A DNA stretch of 64,000 bases from CAMBRQ01 sp945870325 (GTDB lineage Bacteria; Bacillota; Clostridia; Lachnospirales; Lachnospiraceae). Shown piece by piece: positions 41,657-50,614 of the stretch; positions within the stretch are counted from its first letter, which is position 1, and every line of letters starts with the position of its first letter. The position numbers and the translations under genes are program-made. Below the pieces are notes generated by a model. The model was given only the letters and a program-made list of their open reading frames with translations, was not told the DNA's origin and did no database searches. Location: assembly GCF_050313795.1 (NCBI RefSeq), contig NZ_JBNPMC010000010.1, positions 28,181 through 92,180 of the forward strand, in the 5' to 3' direction.

Positions 41657-42343
41657 CTACGCCTCTGGATATTCATTGCAAAGCAGCCGATAGGCTTTCT
41701 CGTCTTCCTCAATCGCCGGGAAACGTCCCATCTTTTCATAGAAGCAGTTGTCATTCTCATCATCATTACACATAGAGATTTCCCCCAGCAGAATTGCTCC
41801 GCCTGTCTCTGGCACTGTGAACTCATGATACGTATATGGCATCAATGTGATACTCTCTCCCGGCGTCAGAATCACTGTGGCACCTGCCGATACCGTCTCC
41901 GTCTTTCCATCTGTATAGATCGTTACATCCGTATCCAGCATACTGCCATCTTTTTCTCCATTGTAAACCGTAATGTGCAGGTCATTGCCTCCCCGGTTGA
42001 TGATATCCTCCATCTTGTTCCAGTGGAAATGCATCGGAGCAACCTGACCAGGATATAACATCAAGAGTTTCTCAGCGTAAGGCTTCGGATATTTTTCCGG
42101 CATCTTCTGATTACCATTGCGGATTGTGAATAATGCCAGACCTATTTTTTCGAACTGTCCAAGGCCATAATCTGTGATATCCCATCCTAACTGGTTCTCC
42201 CTGATCTCGTCATATTCATGACCTATGCTCTGCCAGTCTTCTGCTGTCCAGTCTGCGAAAGGAGGCAGTTCAAAACCATGTTCTTTTCTTAGGTTATCCA
42301 TATCTTTGATTACTTCATTAATTCTAGATCTTTTCATATTCAT
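41657..42343 (-). CDS. D-lyxose ketol-isomerase
   Basis: A 228-residue cupin isomerase of the D-lyxose ketol-isomerase family. Metal ligands are visible in APMHFHWNKMEDIINRGGND (two His and Glu) and PYTYHEF (third His). It converts D-lyxose to D-xylulose (and mannose to fructose). First gene of an operon with the ABC exporter, a PfkB kinase and an AraC regulator. Strong promoter at 42409-42437. Confidence 0.85.
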   Translation of the reverse strand: MNMKRSRINEVIKDMDNLRKEHGFELPPFADWTAEDWQSIGHEYDEIRENQLGWDITDYGLGQFEKIGLALFTIRNGNQKMPEKYPKPYAEKLLMLYPGQVAPMHFHWNKMEDIINRGGNDLHITVYNGEKDGSMLDTDVTIYTDGKTETVSAGATVILTPGESITLMPYTYHEFTVPETGGAILLGEISMCNDDENDNCFYEKMGRFPAIEEDEKAYRLLCNEYPEA

Positions 42344-42408
42344 CGTCTCCTTTTACGAATTTAGAAGTGCTAATAGTAGCATTCTGTTTTATCTCTGTCT
42401 TAAGGACA

Positions 42409-42437
42409 ATTATAACGATAATATAGTATGATTGCAA
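42409..42437 (-). promoter_or_regulatory. Promoter of the D-lyxose isomerase operon
   Basis: TTGCAA (42432-42437) and TATAAT (42409-42414) with a 17-base spacer on the minus strand, 65 bases before the gene. Confidence 0.7.
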
Positions 42438-42469
42438 ATTTCTTTTCTAGATATTGATATCTACATATC

Positions 42470-42498
42470 AAAAAACCGGAAGACTAAAATCTCCCGGC
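42470..42498 (-). terminator. Terminator following the tuf-like 3' remnant
   Basis: CCGGGAGA pairs with TCTTCCGG on the minus strand, followed by TTTTTT. It lies just downstream of a remnant of the tuf 3' end, in the place expected for the original tuf terminator. Confidence 0.7.
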
Positions 42499-42521
42499 AG
42501 TTTATGCATTATTATGCTGTC

Positions 42522-42573
42522 AAATCAAGATTACTCTGTAATTGTAGCAACTCACTCTTTTACCGCCTTCACG
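42522..42573 (-). pseudogene. Remnant of the tuf 3' end
   Basis: The segment aligns with the last ~60 bases of tuf (46443-46503) with about 85 percent identity by eye: shared AATCAA, GATTACTC, TTGTAGCAACTC and ACCTTCACG-like stretches, with one 9-base deletion. It has the same orientation as tuf. The R-M island lies between the two copies, so this may be the displaced gene end left by integration, or the trace of a second tuf copy. Confidence 0.65.
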
Positions 42574-42721
42574 ATATCAGACCTGCGTATTACGGTGTCT
42601 AAATGGGCGGTATTTCGTGAGTTGAAATACAGATATTTCACGGATTCCACATATTTTCTCGTTCAAATACGCCGATACAATTAGTTGGTCTTTTAAAATA
42701 TCCATATTACATACCCAACTT

Positions 42722-43540
42722 CTATTTCGTCTGCTCCATATCTTCAAATTCCTTAAGAACCTCTTTCCATCTTGTAAGCACTTCTTTTCCTACAATCAAT
42801 TCATCAATAAGCCCCATATTGAGTGTATCGATGAACCGACAAAGATACGATTTGCCTTGCTCCCAAAATGTATAATGGCTATCAATAAACATTACATGGT
42901 ATACCTGCTGACCAGTTCTGTCATATATTTCATTAAATTCATATCCATCAAGTTCTGCTTCATAAACTGCATCGGCTACCCTACTTCCAAATGATTTCGA
43001 ATAGTAATATTCTTTTATTTCCCACACAATCTTAGGATTATAAATAGATGGATAAGCTCCATCAAACCTTCGCGAAGATGCTCCTATAATTTTTCGATTA
43101 TTCAACAAATACACAAGTCCTCTCGGATCAGGATTAAACTCTTCATCTCCACCTAGAACCTCTTCAGCAAGCATTGTAATAATTGCAGTAAAATAATTTA
43201 CTTTTTTGATTTCTTTTCTCTGTTTATTCATAATCAGTTTGCATTTGTACTTTCCGCTGTTACGCATTTCCTCAAAAATTTGTTTTGCTTCTTCCACATC
43301 CATTAAATTTTTTTCAATAATATTATTTAACAGTTTAGCACGCATATCACAATATAAAACAGCTTTATTGACTCTATCGGGCGAAACCTCTATTCTTTCT
43401 TTTTCACAAAGTTTCTCTATCTGTTCTACTGTATAAGTAAGGACAACTCCCTTCTTTGAATATCCCAGTTTTTCACTGATAAATCGAATAAAAAACCAAA
43501 ATGACTTATCCTCTCTTTTAAATTCCTTAAATGCCTTCAT
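42722..43540 (-). CDS. Probable type II restriction endonuclease
   Basis: A 272-residue protein whose context (controller protein upstream, two methyltransferases beside it) marks it as the restriction enzyme. RRFDGAYPSIYNPKIVWEIK shows a D...(E)xK arrangement of the PD-(D/E)XK fold (Asp then WEIKEYY). The start MKAFKEFKRED overlaps the controller gene's end by 14 bases; a start six codons earlier is possible. It would cut DNA not protected by the two methyltransferases. The specific site cannot be read. A+T-rich composition fits horizontal transfer. Confidence 0.72.
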   Translation of the reverse strand: MKAFKEFKREDKSFWFFIRFISEKLGYSKKGVVLTYTVEQIEKLCEKERIEVSPDRVNKAVLYCDMRAKLLNNIIEKNLMDVEEAKQIFEEMRNSGKYKCKLIMNKQRKEIKKVNYFTAIITMLAEEVLGGDEEFNPDPRGLVYLLNNRKIIGASSRRFDGAYPSIYNPKIVWEIKEYYYSKSFGSRVADAVYEAELDGYEFNEIYDRTGQQVYHVMFIDSHYTFWEQGKSYLCRFIDTLNMGLIDELIVGKEVLTRWKEVLKEFEDMEQTK

Positions 43541-43760
43541 ACTGTTCCACCTCAACAAATATTTCCGATTTTTTCACTTGCAATGCATGAGCAATTTTAT
43601 CAATATTTTCTAAAGACACATTACGTTTGCCAAGCTCTATGTCACTTATATATGTCCTATGTAAACCACAAATATCAGCTAATTCCTCTTGTGAAATTTT
43701 CTTATTTTGTCTTATTGACCTTACCGCTTTACCATAAGCAACACGTATTTCTTCCTTCAT
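43527..43760 (-). CDS. Restriction-modification controller (C) protein
   Basis: A 77-residue XRE-type HTH: VRSIRQNKKISQEELADICG and LHRTYISDIELGKRNVSLEN, which is the typical C-protein sequence of type II R-M systems. It binds C-boxes upstream of its own gene to delay nuclease synthesis until the host is methylated. C-box-like palindromes lie just upstream (43799-43827) between it and the divergent methyltransferase. Confidence 0.85.
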   Translation of the reverse strand: MKEEIRVAYGKAVRSIRQNKKISQEELADICGLHRTYISDIELGKRNVSLENIDKIAHALQVKKSEIFVEVEQYEGI

Positions 43761-43798
43761 AGCTTGACACCTCCAGATGATTACATTATAATAACACT

Positions 43799-43827
43799 GT
43801 AGACTTTGAGTCTACAGACTATGAGTT
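43799..43827. promoter_or_regulatory. C-box operators of the R-M system
   Basis: A perfect palindrome GTAGACTTTGAGTCTAC (43799-43815) and a second, weaker box GACTATGAGTT (43817-43827) match the GACT-N3-AGTC style of C-protein sites. The palindrome overlaps the -35 region of the leftward promoter, whose -10 is TATAAT near 43786-43791. Confidence 0.72.
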
Positions 43828-43847
43828 ACATGTGAGGATTGAAGAAA

Positions 43848-44711
43848 ATGGCAAAAGTACCAGCATTGTTAAAATGGATAGGCAATAAACAACGTTTTGC
43901 CGAAACCATCATTTCATATATGCCACAACAATTTAATAATTATTATGAACCTTTTTTAGGCAGTGGTGCTGTTATGGCCCAATTATTATATCAAAGCAAC
44001 ACAACTGGAGTTCCGAAATTTAATCATTCTTACGCTAGTGATATATTACCTTTTTTGATTGATATTTTTAACATAGTTAAAAATGATCCAAATCAAATCA
44101 AAGATTATTACGATAAAGAAATAGCCGAATACTATTTAAATCCAACCAACAAATATAATGAAATTCGAGATAGATTTAACAATAATCATAATGCTCTCGA
44201 TTTCTGTTTATTATCAAGAACTTGTTACTCAGGCATAATCCGTTTTAGAAAAGCTGATGGCTATATGTCTACTCCTAAAGGTCCACACAGACCTATAAAT
44301 CCTGAAACCTTTTCTAAACGAGTAGATCTTTGGCACGATCTTATAACGAGATCTACTTTTACAACTATGTCATTTGATCAATGTATGGATAATGCACAGC
44401 CTAGAGACGTAATCTATTGCGACCCTCCATATACCCACAGTCAAAGCATTATCTATGGTGCCCAAACGTTTAACATCGAGAACTTATTTAAAAAAATTGC
44501 AGAGTGTAAGGCTAAAGGTGCCTATGTAATGTTATCTATTAACGGAACAAGAGAATCCAGCAAAAAAGACATCTCAATCACTCCACCCCTAGGATTATTC
44601 GAACGTGAAATTTCTATTAATTGTGGAACATCTATGATCGATCGCCTACAAAATGCTGGTGAAACCATGAAAGACGAAGTTGTACACGACAAATTATTAC
44701 TTACATGGTAG
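43848..44711 (+). CDS. Dam-type (D12 class) N6-adenine DNA methyltransferase
   Basis: A 287-residue methyltransferase of the D12/Dam class: PALLKWIGNKQRFAETI (Dam motif), YYEPFLGSGAVMAQLLY (SAM-binding motif I), and the catalytic motif VIYCDPPYTHSQSI. It methylates adenine within the R-M recognition site. The ATG at 43848 gives the family's usual N-terminus; a TTG three codons earlier is less likely. Divergent from the controller gene. Confidence 0.9.
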   Translation: MAKVPALLKWIGNKQRFAETIISYMPQQFNNYYEPFLGSGAVMAQLLYQSNTTGVPKFNHSYASDILPFLIDIFNIVKNDPNQIKDYYDKEIAEYYLNPTNKYNEIRDRFNNNHNALDFCLLSRTCYSGIIRFRKADGYMSTPKGPHRPINPETFSKRVDLWHDLITRSTFTTMSFDQCMDNAQPRDVIYCDPPYTHSQSIIYGAQTFNIENLFKKIAECKAKGAYVMLSINGTRESSKKDISITPPLGLFEREISINCGTSMIDRLQNAGETMKDEVVHDKLLLTW

Positions 44712-44728
44712 TCTGTTGCCTTATATCC

Positions 44729-44766
44729 GGAGATACCTCTAATTATTGCGGTATCTCCTTCTTTTT
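44729..44766 (+). terminator. Terminator after the Dam-type methyltransferase
   Basis: GGAGATACC pairs with GGTATCTCC, followed by TTCTTTTT on the plus strand; the minus strand has no good T-run. Confidence 0.72.
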
Positions 44767-44780
44767 AACCATCCCTACTA

Positions 44781-45578
44781 TCACTGTATACTCTTACATC
44801 TCTTCATTACATTTACCTTTTCTAATATAAAAATATATTCGTGAGCCAACATTAGAAATGTTTTGTCTATTTCCCTCCAGTATTTTGTACCTTGACAATT
44901 ATGTTGTTCTTTTATGATAATTTCTTTAAGTTTAAATCCTGCGTCAATAAATTTCTGCATAGCATTCATTCCCAAGGGTAAAACATATCCCCTCCTTCGT
45001 ATATCCCCAATCATAAATGCACATATGCCACTTTTCTTTAGTACACGAAAAGATTCTGCAGCAACCTTTTCCAACGACTCCAAAAAATCCTCGTATCTTA
45101 GATGTGAAATATCACCTTCTATATTTTCGCTATATCGTATGATATCTGCATATGGTGGATGTGTACACACTAAATCTATGCTCTTATCTTTAATAAATGA
45201 TAAATCGTTTGCGTTACCCAGTTTTGTGAAAATTTTTGATGTTTCTCGACAAGTAAAATTAAGATTTGTGTCAGATAATTTGACGGCATCAGAATTGATA
45301 TCAATACCAATAGCATTTCTTCCTAATAATTTTGCTTCAATTAATGTTGTTCCGCTGCCTAAGAATTGATCTAATATCCAATCATTCTTTTTCGAATATC
45401 TTAGAATGATGTTTCTTGGAATATACGGTGACCAATTTCCCCGATATTTTCCTGAATGTGTTGCCCAGTTTCCTCGTTCTGGAAAAGACCATATCGTTGA
45501 GTCTTCTAATTTAAATTTTTCAGGTGATTCTCTTATAAAAATCTCCCCTTTCTTTTTCAGATTATTATACTTCTGCAA
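44781..45578 (-). CDS. Second DNA methyltransferase of the R-M island
   Basis: A 265-residue SAM-dependent DNA methyltransferase of the beta class: RGNWSPYIPRNIILRYSK at the front, DQFLGSGTTLIEAKLLGR (motif I) and VCTHPPYADIIRYS (motif IV with HPPY in place of S/DPPY). The only start is a TTG at 45578 with a stop codon five codons upstream, and the preceding sequence is degenerate, so the N-terminus may be shortened. A second methyltransferase in one R-M system usually means an asymmetric target (type IIS), each enzyme protecting one strand. A+T-rich. Confidence 0.75.
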   Translation of the reverse strand: MQKYNNLKKKGEIFIRESPEKFKLEDSTIWSFPERGNWATHSGKYRGNWSPYIPRNIILRYSKKNDWILDQFLGSGTTLIEAKLLGRNAIGIDINSDAVKLSDTNLNFTCRETSKIFTKLGNANDLSFIKDKSIDLVCTHPPYADIIRYSENIEGDISHLRYEDFLESLEKVAAESFRVLKKSGICAFMIGDIRRRGYVLPLGMNAMQKFIDAGFKLKEIIIKEQHNCQGTKYWREIDKTFLMLAHEYIFILEKVNVMKRCKSIQ

Positions 45579-45984
45579 TTCCTCTTTTGTCTAGAGAAAT
45601 CCTCATTAAGCATCAGAAATTTAAACAAGCGATAATACACTCCGCTTCAAATTCTTTTATGTAAAGTCTCCATCCATCTCAATCAGAAATGCCCTCACAA
45701 TCTCTTTGTTATTTGGATATATCCCTTTACAAATCATCTTTGCATTTTTCCACAATGACAATATTATTATTACAACTGAATTGTTGCCATTTTCTTCACC
45801 AATTCTTCATTTAACTGTTTCAGAATAAAATAGGCTTTTCTGCGTTTCATTCTCATTTTGTTAGTATGTATTTGCAAATTTTATTTTCGATAGTACACCA
45901 GGCTTTTTTCGAAACTTATAAAATCATTAAGAAGTGGTGCCAGTTTAAAAATGTCTATGAAAAAGAGCGAGGATTCTGAAAAGT

Positions 45985-46250
45985 TATTAAAGACTGCGAA
46001 TATCTATTACAATATGGATATACATATTCCTCTCAAAGAGGCTTAAAAAAAGAATTAAAATAGATTCTGTTGAATATACAGATGCATATCTTCAGATGAA
46101 ACTTGAAATGAAACGACTTATTGTAACTGAAATCGGCAAAGAAACATATTTGGAATCTTGTCATTTATATTGGACTGAACCAATAAGAAAAAGATTCTAA
46201 AAACACACTTTGGAATCGAGTGGAAAAGTTCAGCGGAATTAAATCCTATG
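45985..46250 (+). pseudogene. Decayed plus-strand gene, family unknown
   Basis: Broken reading frames on the plus strand retain protein-like segments: KKRIKIDSVEYTDAYLQMK, MKRLIVTEIGKETYLESCH, and after a frameshift KTHFGIEWKSSAELNP. The last looks like the C-terminal end of a conserved small protein, but I cannot name the family. A plus-strand terminator follows at 46333-46366. Confidence 0.45.
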
Positions 46251-46332
46251 TTTTTTTCGATTAAATACATTCAATCTTTTCGCATAATCTAATAATAATC
46301 ACAAATTTTGTTATTGAATTATTATCACAGAC

Positions 46333-46366
46333 AGCCGACAGGAATAAATTCCCATCGGCTTTTTCT
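46333..46366 (+). terminator. Terminator after the decayed gene
   Basis: AGCCGA and TCGGCT arms (with inner GGAAT/ATTCC) followed by TTTTTCTTT on the plus strand. Confidence 0.7.
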
Positions 46367-46390
46367 TTGTATTCACTATTTTTTCTGTTT

Positions 46391-46425
46391 TTAAAAATTC
46401 CCAGAAACTCTGGTTTCTGGGAATA
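46391..46425 (-). terminator. Current tuf terminator
   Basis: ATTCCCAGAAAC and GTTTCTGGGAAT arms with a 4-base loop; on the minus strand the stem is followed by TTTTTA. Lies 32 bases beyond the tuf stop. Confidence 0.78.
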
Positions 46426-46456
46426 AATTCATTTAATTGCAATAACTAATCAAAGA

Positions 46457-47650
46457 TTACTCGATGATTGTAGCAACTCTTCCTGATCCAACTGTTCTAC
46501 CACCTTCACGGATAGCGAAACGAAGTCCCTGCTCCATAGCAACTGGGTGAATCAGTTCGATAGTCATCTCTACGTTATCTCCAGGCATACACATCTCTAC
46601 GCCTTCTGGCAGATTACAAACACCTGTAACGTCTGTTGTTCTGAAGTAGAACTGTGGACGATAGTTGTTGAAGAATGGAGTATGACGTCCACCTTCATCT
46701 TTTGTCAGAACGTAAACCTGAGCTGTAAATTTCTTGTGGCATGTTACAGAACCTGGTTTAACAAGAACCTGTCCTCTTTCGATCTCTGTTCTCTGAACAC
46801 CACGAAGAAGAGCACCGATGTTATCACCAGCCTGAGCCTCATCAAGAAGCTTACGGAACATCTCAACACCTGTTACAACAGTCTTTCTTGTCTCCTCGTG
46901 AATACCAACGATCTCAACTTCGTCAGATACATGAAGAACACCACGCTCTACTCTACCAGTAGCAACTGTTCCACGACCTGTGATAGAGAATACGTCCTCT
47001 ACAGGCATCAGGAATGGCTGATCTGTTGCACGCTGTGGATCTGGAATGTAGCTATCTACTGCATCCATGAGTTCCATGATCTTGTCTCCCCACTCTCCTG
47101 ATGGATCTTCAAGAGCCTTAAGAGCAGATCCCTGGATAATCGGAGTATCATCTCCTGGGAACTCATACTCATCTAACAGTTCACGGATTTCCATTTCTAC
47201 TAATTCAAGAAGTTCTTCATCGTCAACCATATCACATTTGTTCATGAATACAACGATGTAAGGAACACCTACTTGACGAGAAAGCAGGATGTGCTCTCTT
47301 GTCTGAGCCATAACACCATCAGTAGCAGCTACTACAAGGATAGCACCATCCATCTGAGCAGCACCTGTGATCATGTTCTTAACGTAGTCAGCATGTCCTG
47401 GGCAGTCAACGTGTGCATAATGACGAGCCTCTGTCTCATACTCAACGTGAGCTGTAGAAATTGTGATACCACGCTCTCTCTCTTCTGGAGCCTTATCGAT
47501 GTTCTCGAAATCTACTGCAGCGTTACCAGCAACTCTTTCTGCAAGAGTCTTGGTGATAGCAGCTGTTAAAGTTGTTTTACCGTGGTCAACGTGACCGATT
47601 GTACCGATATTACAATGTGGTTTTGTTCTTTCAAATTTAGCCTTTGCCAT
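46457..47650 (-). CDS. tuf: Elongation factor Tu
   Basis: A 397-residue EF-Tu: G1 GHVDHGKTT, G3 DCPGHADYVKNM, G4 NKCD, domain II and III complete to GSGRVATIIE. It delivers aminoacyl-tRNA to the ribosome. It follows fusA in the str region but has its own strong promoter. Its 3' end borders the R-M island and is partly duplicated at 42522-42573. Confidence 0.99.
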   Translation of the reverse strand: MAKAKFERTKPHCNIGTIGHVDHGKTTLTAAITKTLAERVAGNAAVDFENIDKAPEERERGITISTAHVEYETEARHYAHVDCPGHADYVKNMITGAAQMDGAILVVAATDGVMAQTREHILLSRQVGVPYIVVFMNKCDMVDDEELLELVEMEIRELLDEYEFPGDDTPIIQGSALKALEDPSGEWGDKIMELMDAVDSYIPDPQRATDQPFLMPVEDVFSITGRGTVATGRVERGVLHVSDEVEIVGIHEETRKTVVTGVEMFRKLLDEAQAGDNIGALLRGVQRTEIERGQVLVKPGSVTCHKKFTAQVYVLTKDEGGRHTPFFNNYRPQFYFRTTDVTGVCNLPEGVEMCMPGDNVEMTIELIHPVAMEQGLRFAIREGGRTVGSGRVATIIE

Positions 47651-47721
47651 TTTGAATATCCTCCTTATTATAGCGCCTTTATAGGCATGTTATTATATTT
47701 ACGTTTACTCGGCTAACTCTG

Positions 47722-47750
47722 ATTATATTTCAAATCATGCAGTTTTTCAA
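47722..47750 (-). promoter_or_regulatory. tuf promoter
   Basis: TTGAAA (47745-47750) and TATAAT (47722-47727) with a 17-base spacer on the minus strand, in the fusA-tuf gap. Allows separate high expression of tuf. Confidence 0.75.
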
Positions 47751-47767
47751 GCCTTTTTACTATTTAA

Positions 47768-49885
47768 TTAAGCATTTTTATTCGATAATACTTTTTCCTG
47801 TACAGATTTCGGTACTGGCTCATATTTCTCGAAGAACATTGAGTAGTTACCACGTCCCTGCGTTCTGGAACGAAGATCTGTAGAGTATCCGAACATCTCT
47901 GACAATGGAACATATCCACGAACGATCTTTCCACCGCCAAGGTCATCCATACCTTCGATACGTCCACGGCGTGAGTTGATATCACCGATAACATCACCCA
48001 TGTACTCTTCCGGCATGGTTACTTCAACCTTCATAATAGGCTCAAGAAGTACCGGAGCGGCTTTCTTCATAGCATCCTTGAATGCTAATGATCCAGCGAT
48101 GTGGAATGCCATTTCACTTGAATCGACTTCGTGGTAAGAACCATCGTATACGTTAGCCTTAACACCAACAACCGGGAATCCGCCAAGGATACCAGACTGC
48201 ATAGCCTCTTCAATACCTTCACCAATCTTCGGAATGTATTCCTTCGGAATCGCTCCACCAACTACGGTAGACTCGAACTGGAATGTCTCCTCACCATTGA
48301 TGTCCATTGGCTCAAACTTAACTTTACAGTGTCCGTACTGTCCACGTCCACCAGACTGCTTAGCGTACTTGCTGTCAACATCAACAGCCTTGGTAAATGC
48401 TTCTTTGTAAGCAACCTGAGGCGCGCCTACATTAGCTTCTACCTTGAACTCACGAAGAAGTCTGTCTACGATAATCTCCAGATGGAGTTCTCCCATTCCG
48501 GCGATGATTGTCTGTCCAGTCTCCTGATCAGTATGAGCACGGAATGTCGGGTCTTCTTCCGCAAGTTTTGCAAGAGACTCACCAAGTTTGCCCTGGGAAG
48601 CCTTCGTCTTAGGCTCGATAGCAAGTTCGATAACCGGCTCTGGGAATTCCATGGATTCCAGGATTACCGGATGCTGCTCGTCACAGATTGTATCACCAGT
48701 TGTAGTGAACTTGAATCCGATTGCTGCAGCGATATCGCCTGAATATACTTTGCTAAGTTCTTCTCTCTTGTTGGCGTGCATCTGAAGGATACGTCCAACA
48801 CGTTCTTTCTTGCCTTTTGTTGCATTCAGTACATAAGAACCGGAGTTCATTGTACCAGAATATACTCTGAAGTATGCCAGTTTACCAACAAATGGGTCTG
48901 TCATAATCTTGAATGCCAGGGCTGAGAATGGTTCTTCATCAGAAGAGTGTCTTACAACATCATTACCGTCCGCATCAACGCCCTGGATCGGCGGGATGTC
49001 TGTTGGTGCAGGCATGTAATCAATAACTGCATCCAAAAGTTTCTGTACACCCTTGTTTCTGTAAGCAGAACCGCAGCATACAGGAACTGCCAAACATTCG
49101 CAAGTAGCTTTTCTTAAAACTCTCTTCATATCTTCAACGGATGGCTCATTGCCTTCCAGATATTCCATCATCAGATCATCATCCAGGTCGCAGATCTTCT
49201 CAACCAGTTCTGAACGGTAGAGTTCTGCATCCTCCTGCATGTCTTCCGGAACATCTATGATAGAAATATCATCGCCCTTATCATCATTGTAGATATAAGC
49301 CTTCATCTCCATCAAGTCAATGATTCCCTTGAATTCATCTTCCTTACCGATTGGCAATTGAAGACAGATTGCATTCTTACCAAGTCTTGTCTTAATCTGC
49401 TCTACGGCATTATAGAAATCTGCACCTAATATGTCCATCTTGTTGATGAATGCCATTCTTGGTACGTTGTATGTGTCAGCCTGACGCCATACATTCTCTG
49501 ACTGCGGCTCAACACCACCCTTAGCACAGAATACGCCTACAGCTCCATCAAGTACACGAAGCGAACGCTCAACCTCTACGGTAAAGTCAACGTGTCCCGG
49601 AGTATCAATAATATTAATACGATGCTCTAACGCACCCTGTTTTGGCTTGCAGTTTTCTTCAAGGGTCCAGTGACATGTTGTAGCTGCAGAAGTAATCGTG
49701 ATACCTCTTTCCTGCTCCTGCTCCATCCAGTCCATGGTAGCAGTACCTTCATGAGTATCACCAATCTTATAGTTTACACCGGTATAGTAAAGAATACGTT
49801 CTGTAAGCGTAGTCTTACCAGCATCAATATGAGCCATAATACCGATATTTCTGGTTCTCTCTAATGGATATTCTCTTCCAGCCAT
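47768..49885 (-). CDS. fusA: Elongation factor G
   Basis: A 705-residue translocase GTPase: AHIDAGKTTLTERILYYTG (G1), DTPGHVDFTVEVERSLR (G3), FINKMDILGAD (G4), followed by domains II-V to the usual C-terminus (GRGNYSMFFEKYEPVP). It drives translocation and, with RRF, ribosome recycling. It follows rpsG by 12 bases in the str operon. Confidence 0.99.
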   Translation of the reverse strand: MAGREYPLERTRNIGIMAHIDAGKTTLTERILYYTGVNYKIGDTHEGTATMDWMEQEQERGITITSAATTCHWTLEENCKPKQGALEHRINIIDTPGHVDFTVEVERSLRVLDGAVGVFCAKGGVEPQSENVWRQADTYNVPRMAFINKMDILGADFYNAVEQIKTRLGKNAICLQLPIGKEDEFKGIIDLMEMKAYIYNDDKGDDISIIDVPEDMQEDAELYRSELVEKICDLDDDLMMEYLEGNEPSVEDMKRVLRKATCECLAVPVCCGSAYRNKGVQKLLDAVIDYMPAPTDIPPIQGVDADGNDVVRHSSDEEPFSALAFKIMTDPFVGKLAYFRVYSGTMNSGSYVLNATKGKKERVGRILQMHANKREELSKVYSGDIAAAIGFKFTTTGDTICDEQHPVILESMEFPEPVIELAIEPKTKASQGKLGESLAKLAEEDPTFRAHTDQETGQTIIAGMGELHLEIIVDRLLREFKVEANVGAPQVAYKEAFTKAVDVDSKYAKQSGGRGQYGHCKVKFEPMDINGEETFQFESTVVGGAIPKEYIPKIGEGIEEAMQSGILGGFPVVGVKANVYDGSYHEVDSSEMAFHIAGSLAFKDAMKKAAPVLLEPIMKVEVTMPEEYMGDVIGDINSRRGRIEGMDDLGGGKIVRGYVPLSEMFGYSTDLRSRTQGRGNYSMFFEKYEPVPKSVQEKVLSNKNA

Positions 49886-49897
49886 TATTGCTGCCTC

Positions 49898-50368
49898 CTA
49901 GAATCTATAGTGAGCAAATGCTTTATTTGCTTCAGCCATCTTGTGCATGTCTTCTTTCTTCTTCACTGATGCGCCTGTGTTGTTTGCTGCATCAAGAATC
50001 TCATTAGCCAATCTTTCTTCCATTGTCTTCTCTCCTCTTTTACGAGAATACAATGTCAGCCAGCGAAGTGCCAAAGCCTGTCTTCTGTCGGCTCTTACTT
50101 CGATTGGTACCTGGTATGTTGCTCCACCGATACGTCTTGCCTTTACCTCAAGTACTGGCATGATGTTGTTCATTGCCTCTTCAAATACTTCGATCGCCGG
50201 CTTATCGGATTTTGCCGCAACTCTGTCAAATGCTCCGTATACAATCTTCTGCGCTACGCCTTTCTTACCATCAAGCATGATGTTGTTGATAAGCTTCGTA
50301 ACCACTTTGTTATTGTATAATGGATCCGCTAATACGTCTCTTTTTTGAGTATGTCCTTTACGTGGCAC
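49898..50368 (-). CDS. rpsG: 30S ribosomal protein S7
   Basis: A 156-residue S7 with a GTG start (VPRKGHTQKRDVLADPLYN), supported by AAGGAGG 8 bases upstream; a longer ATG frame is not the start. The RGDRRQALALRW-like RADRRQALALRWLTLYSRKR and the conserved GGATYQVPIEVR are present. Nucleates the head of the 30S subunit. Standard str operon position. Confidence 0.97.
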   Translation of the reverse strand: MPRKGHTQKRDVLADPLYNNKVVTKLINNIMLDGKKGVAQKIVYGAFDRVAAKSDKPAIEVFEEAMNNIMPVLEVKARRIGGATYQVPIEVRADRRQALALRWLTLYSRKRGEKTMEERLANEILDAANNTGASVKKKEDMHKMAEANKAFAHYRF

Positions 50369-50614
50369 GGTCCTTCCCTCCTTAAACATTATTGTGCAAT
50401 TCTTGTTACACTGATTAATTCATCGGTACTCACATGTGTCTCTCTAATGATAATGTGTAGTGCTGGACATAGTATCTATATCCTTGCAACTTACTTAATC
50501 ATAGTTCTGTTTGTGACTACATTCTTACTAAATGGAAGTTCTTCTTCACTTCGTTCAGAAGAACAAAATAATCTCTAAGTTCACGCGGCGCTTGCGCTTG
50601 CATTCACTAAGAAA

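Larger units (their letters stand above)
45579..46440. other. Degenerate A+T-rich spacer of the R-M island
   Basis: More than 850 bases without an intact gene. Minus-strand traces upstream of the second methyltransferase (near 45600-45720) read as broken frames. A plus-strand remnant is annotated at 45985-46250. The stretch ends with the terminators at 46333-46425. Confidence 0.6.
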
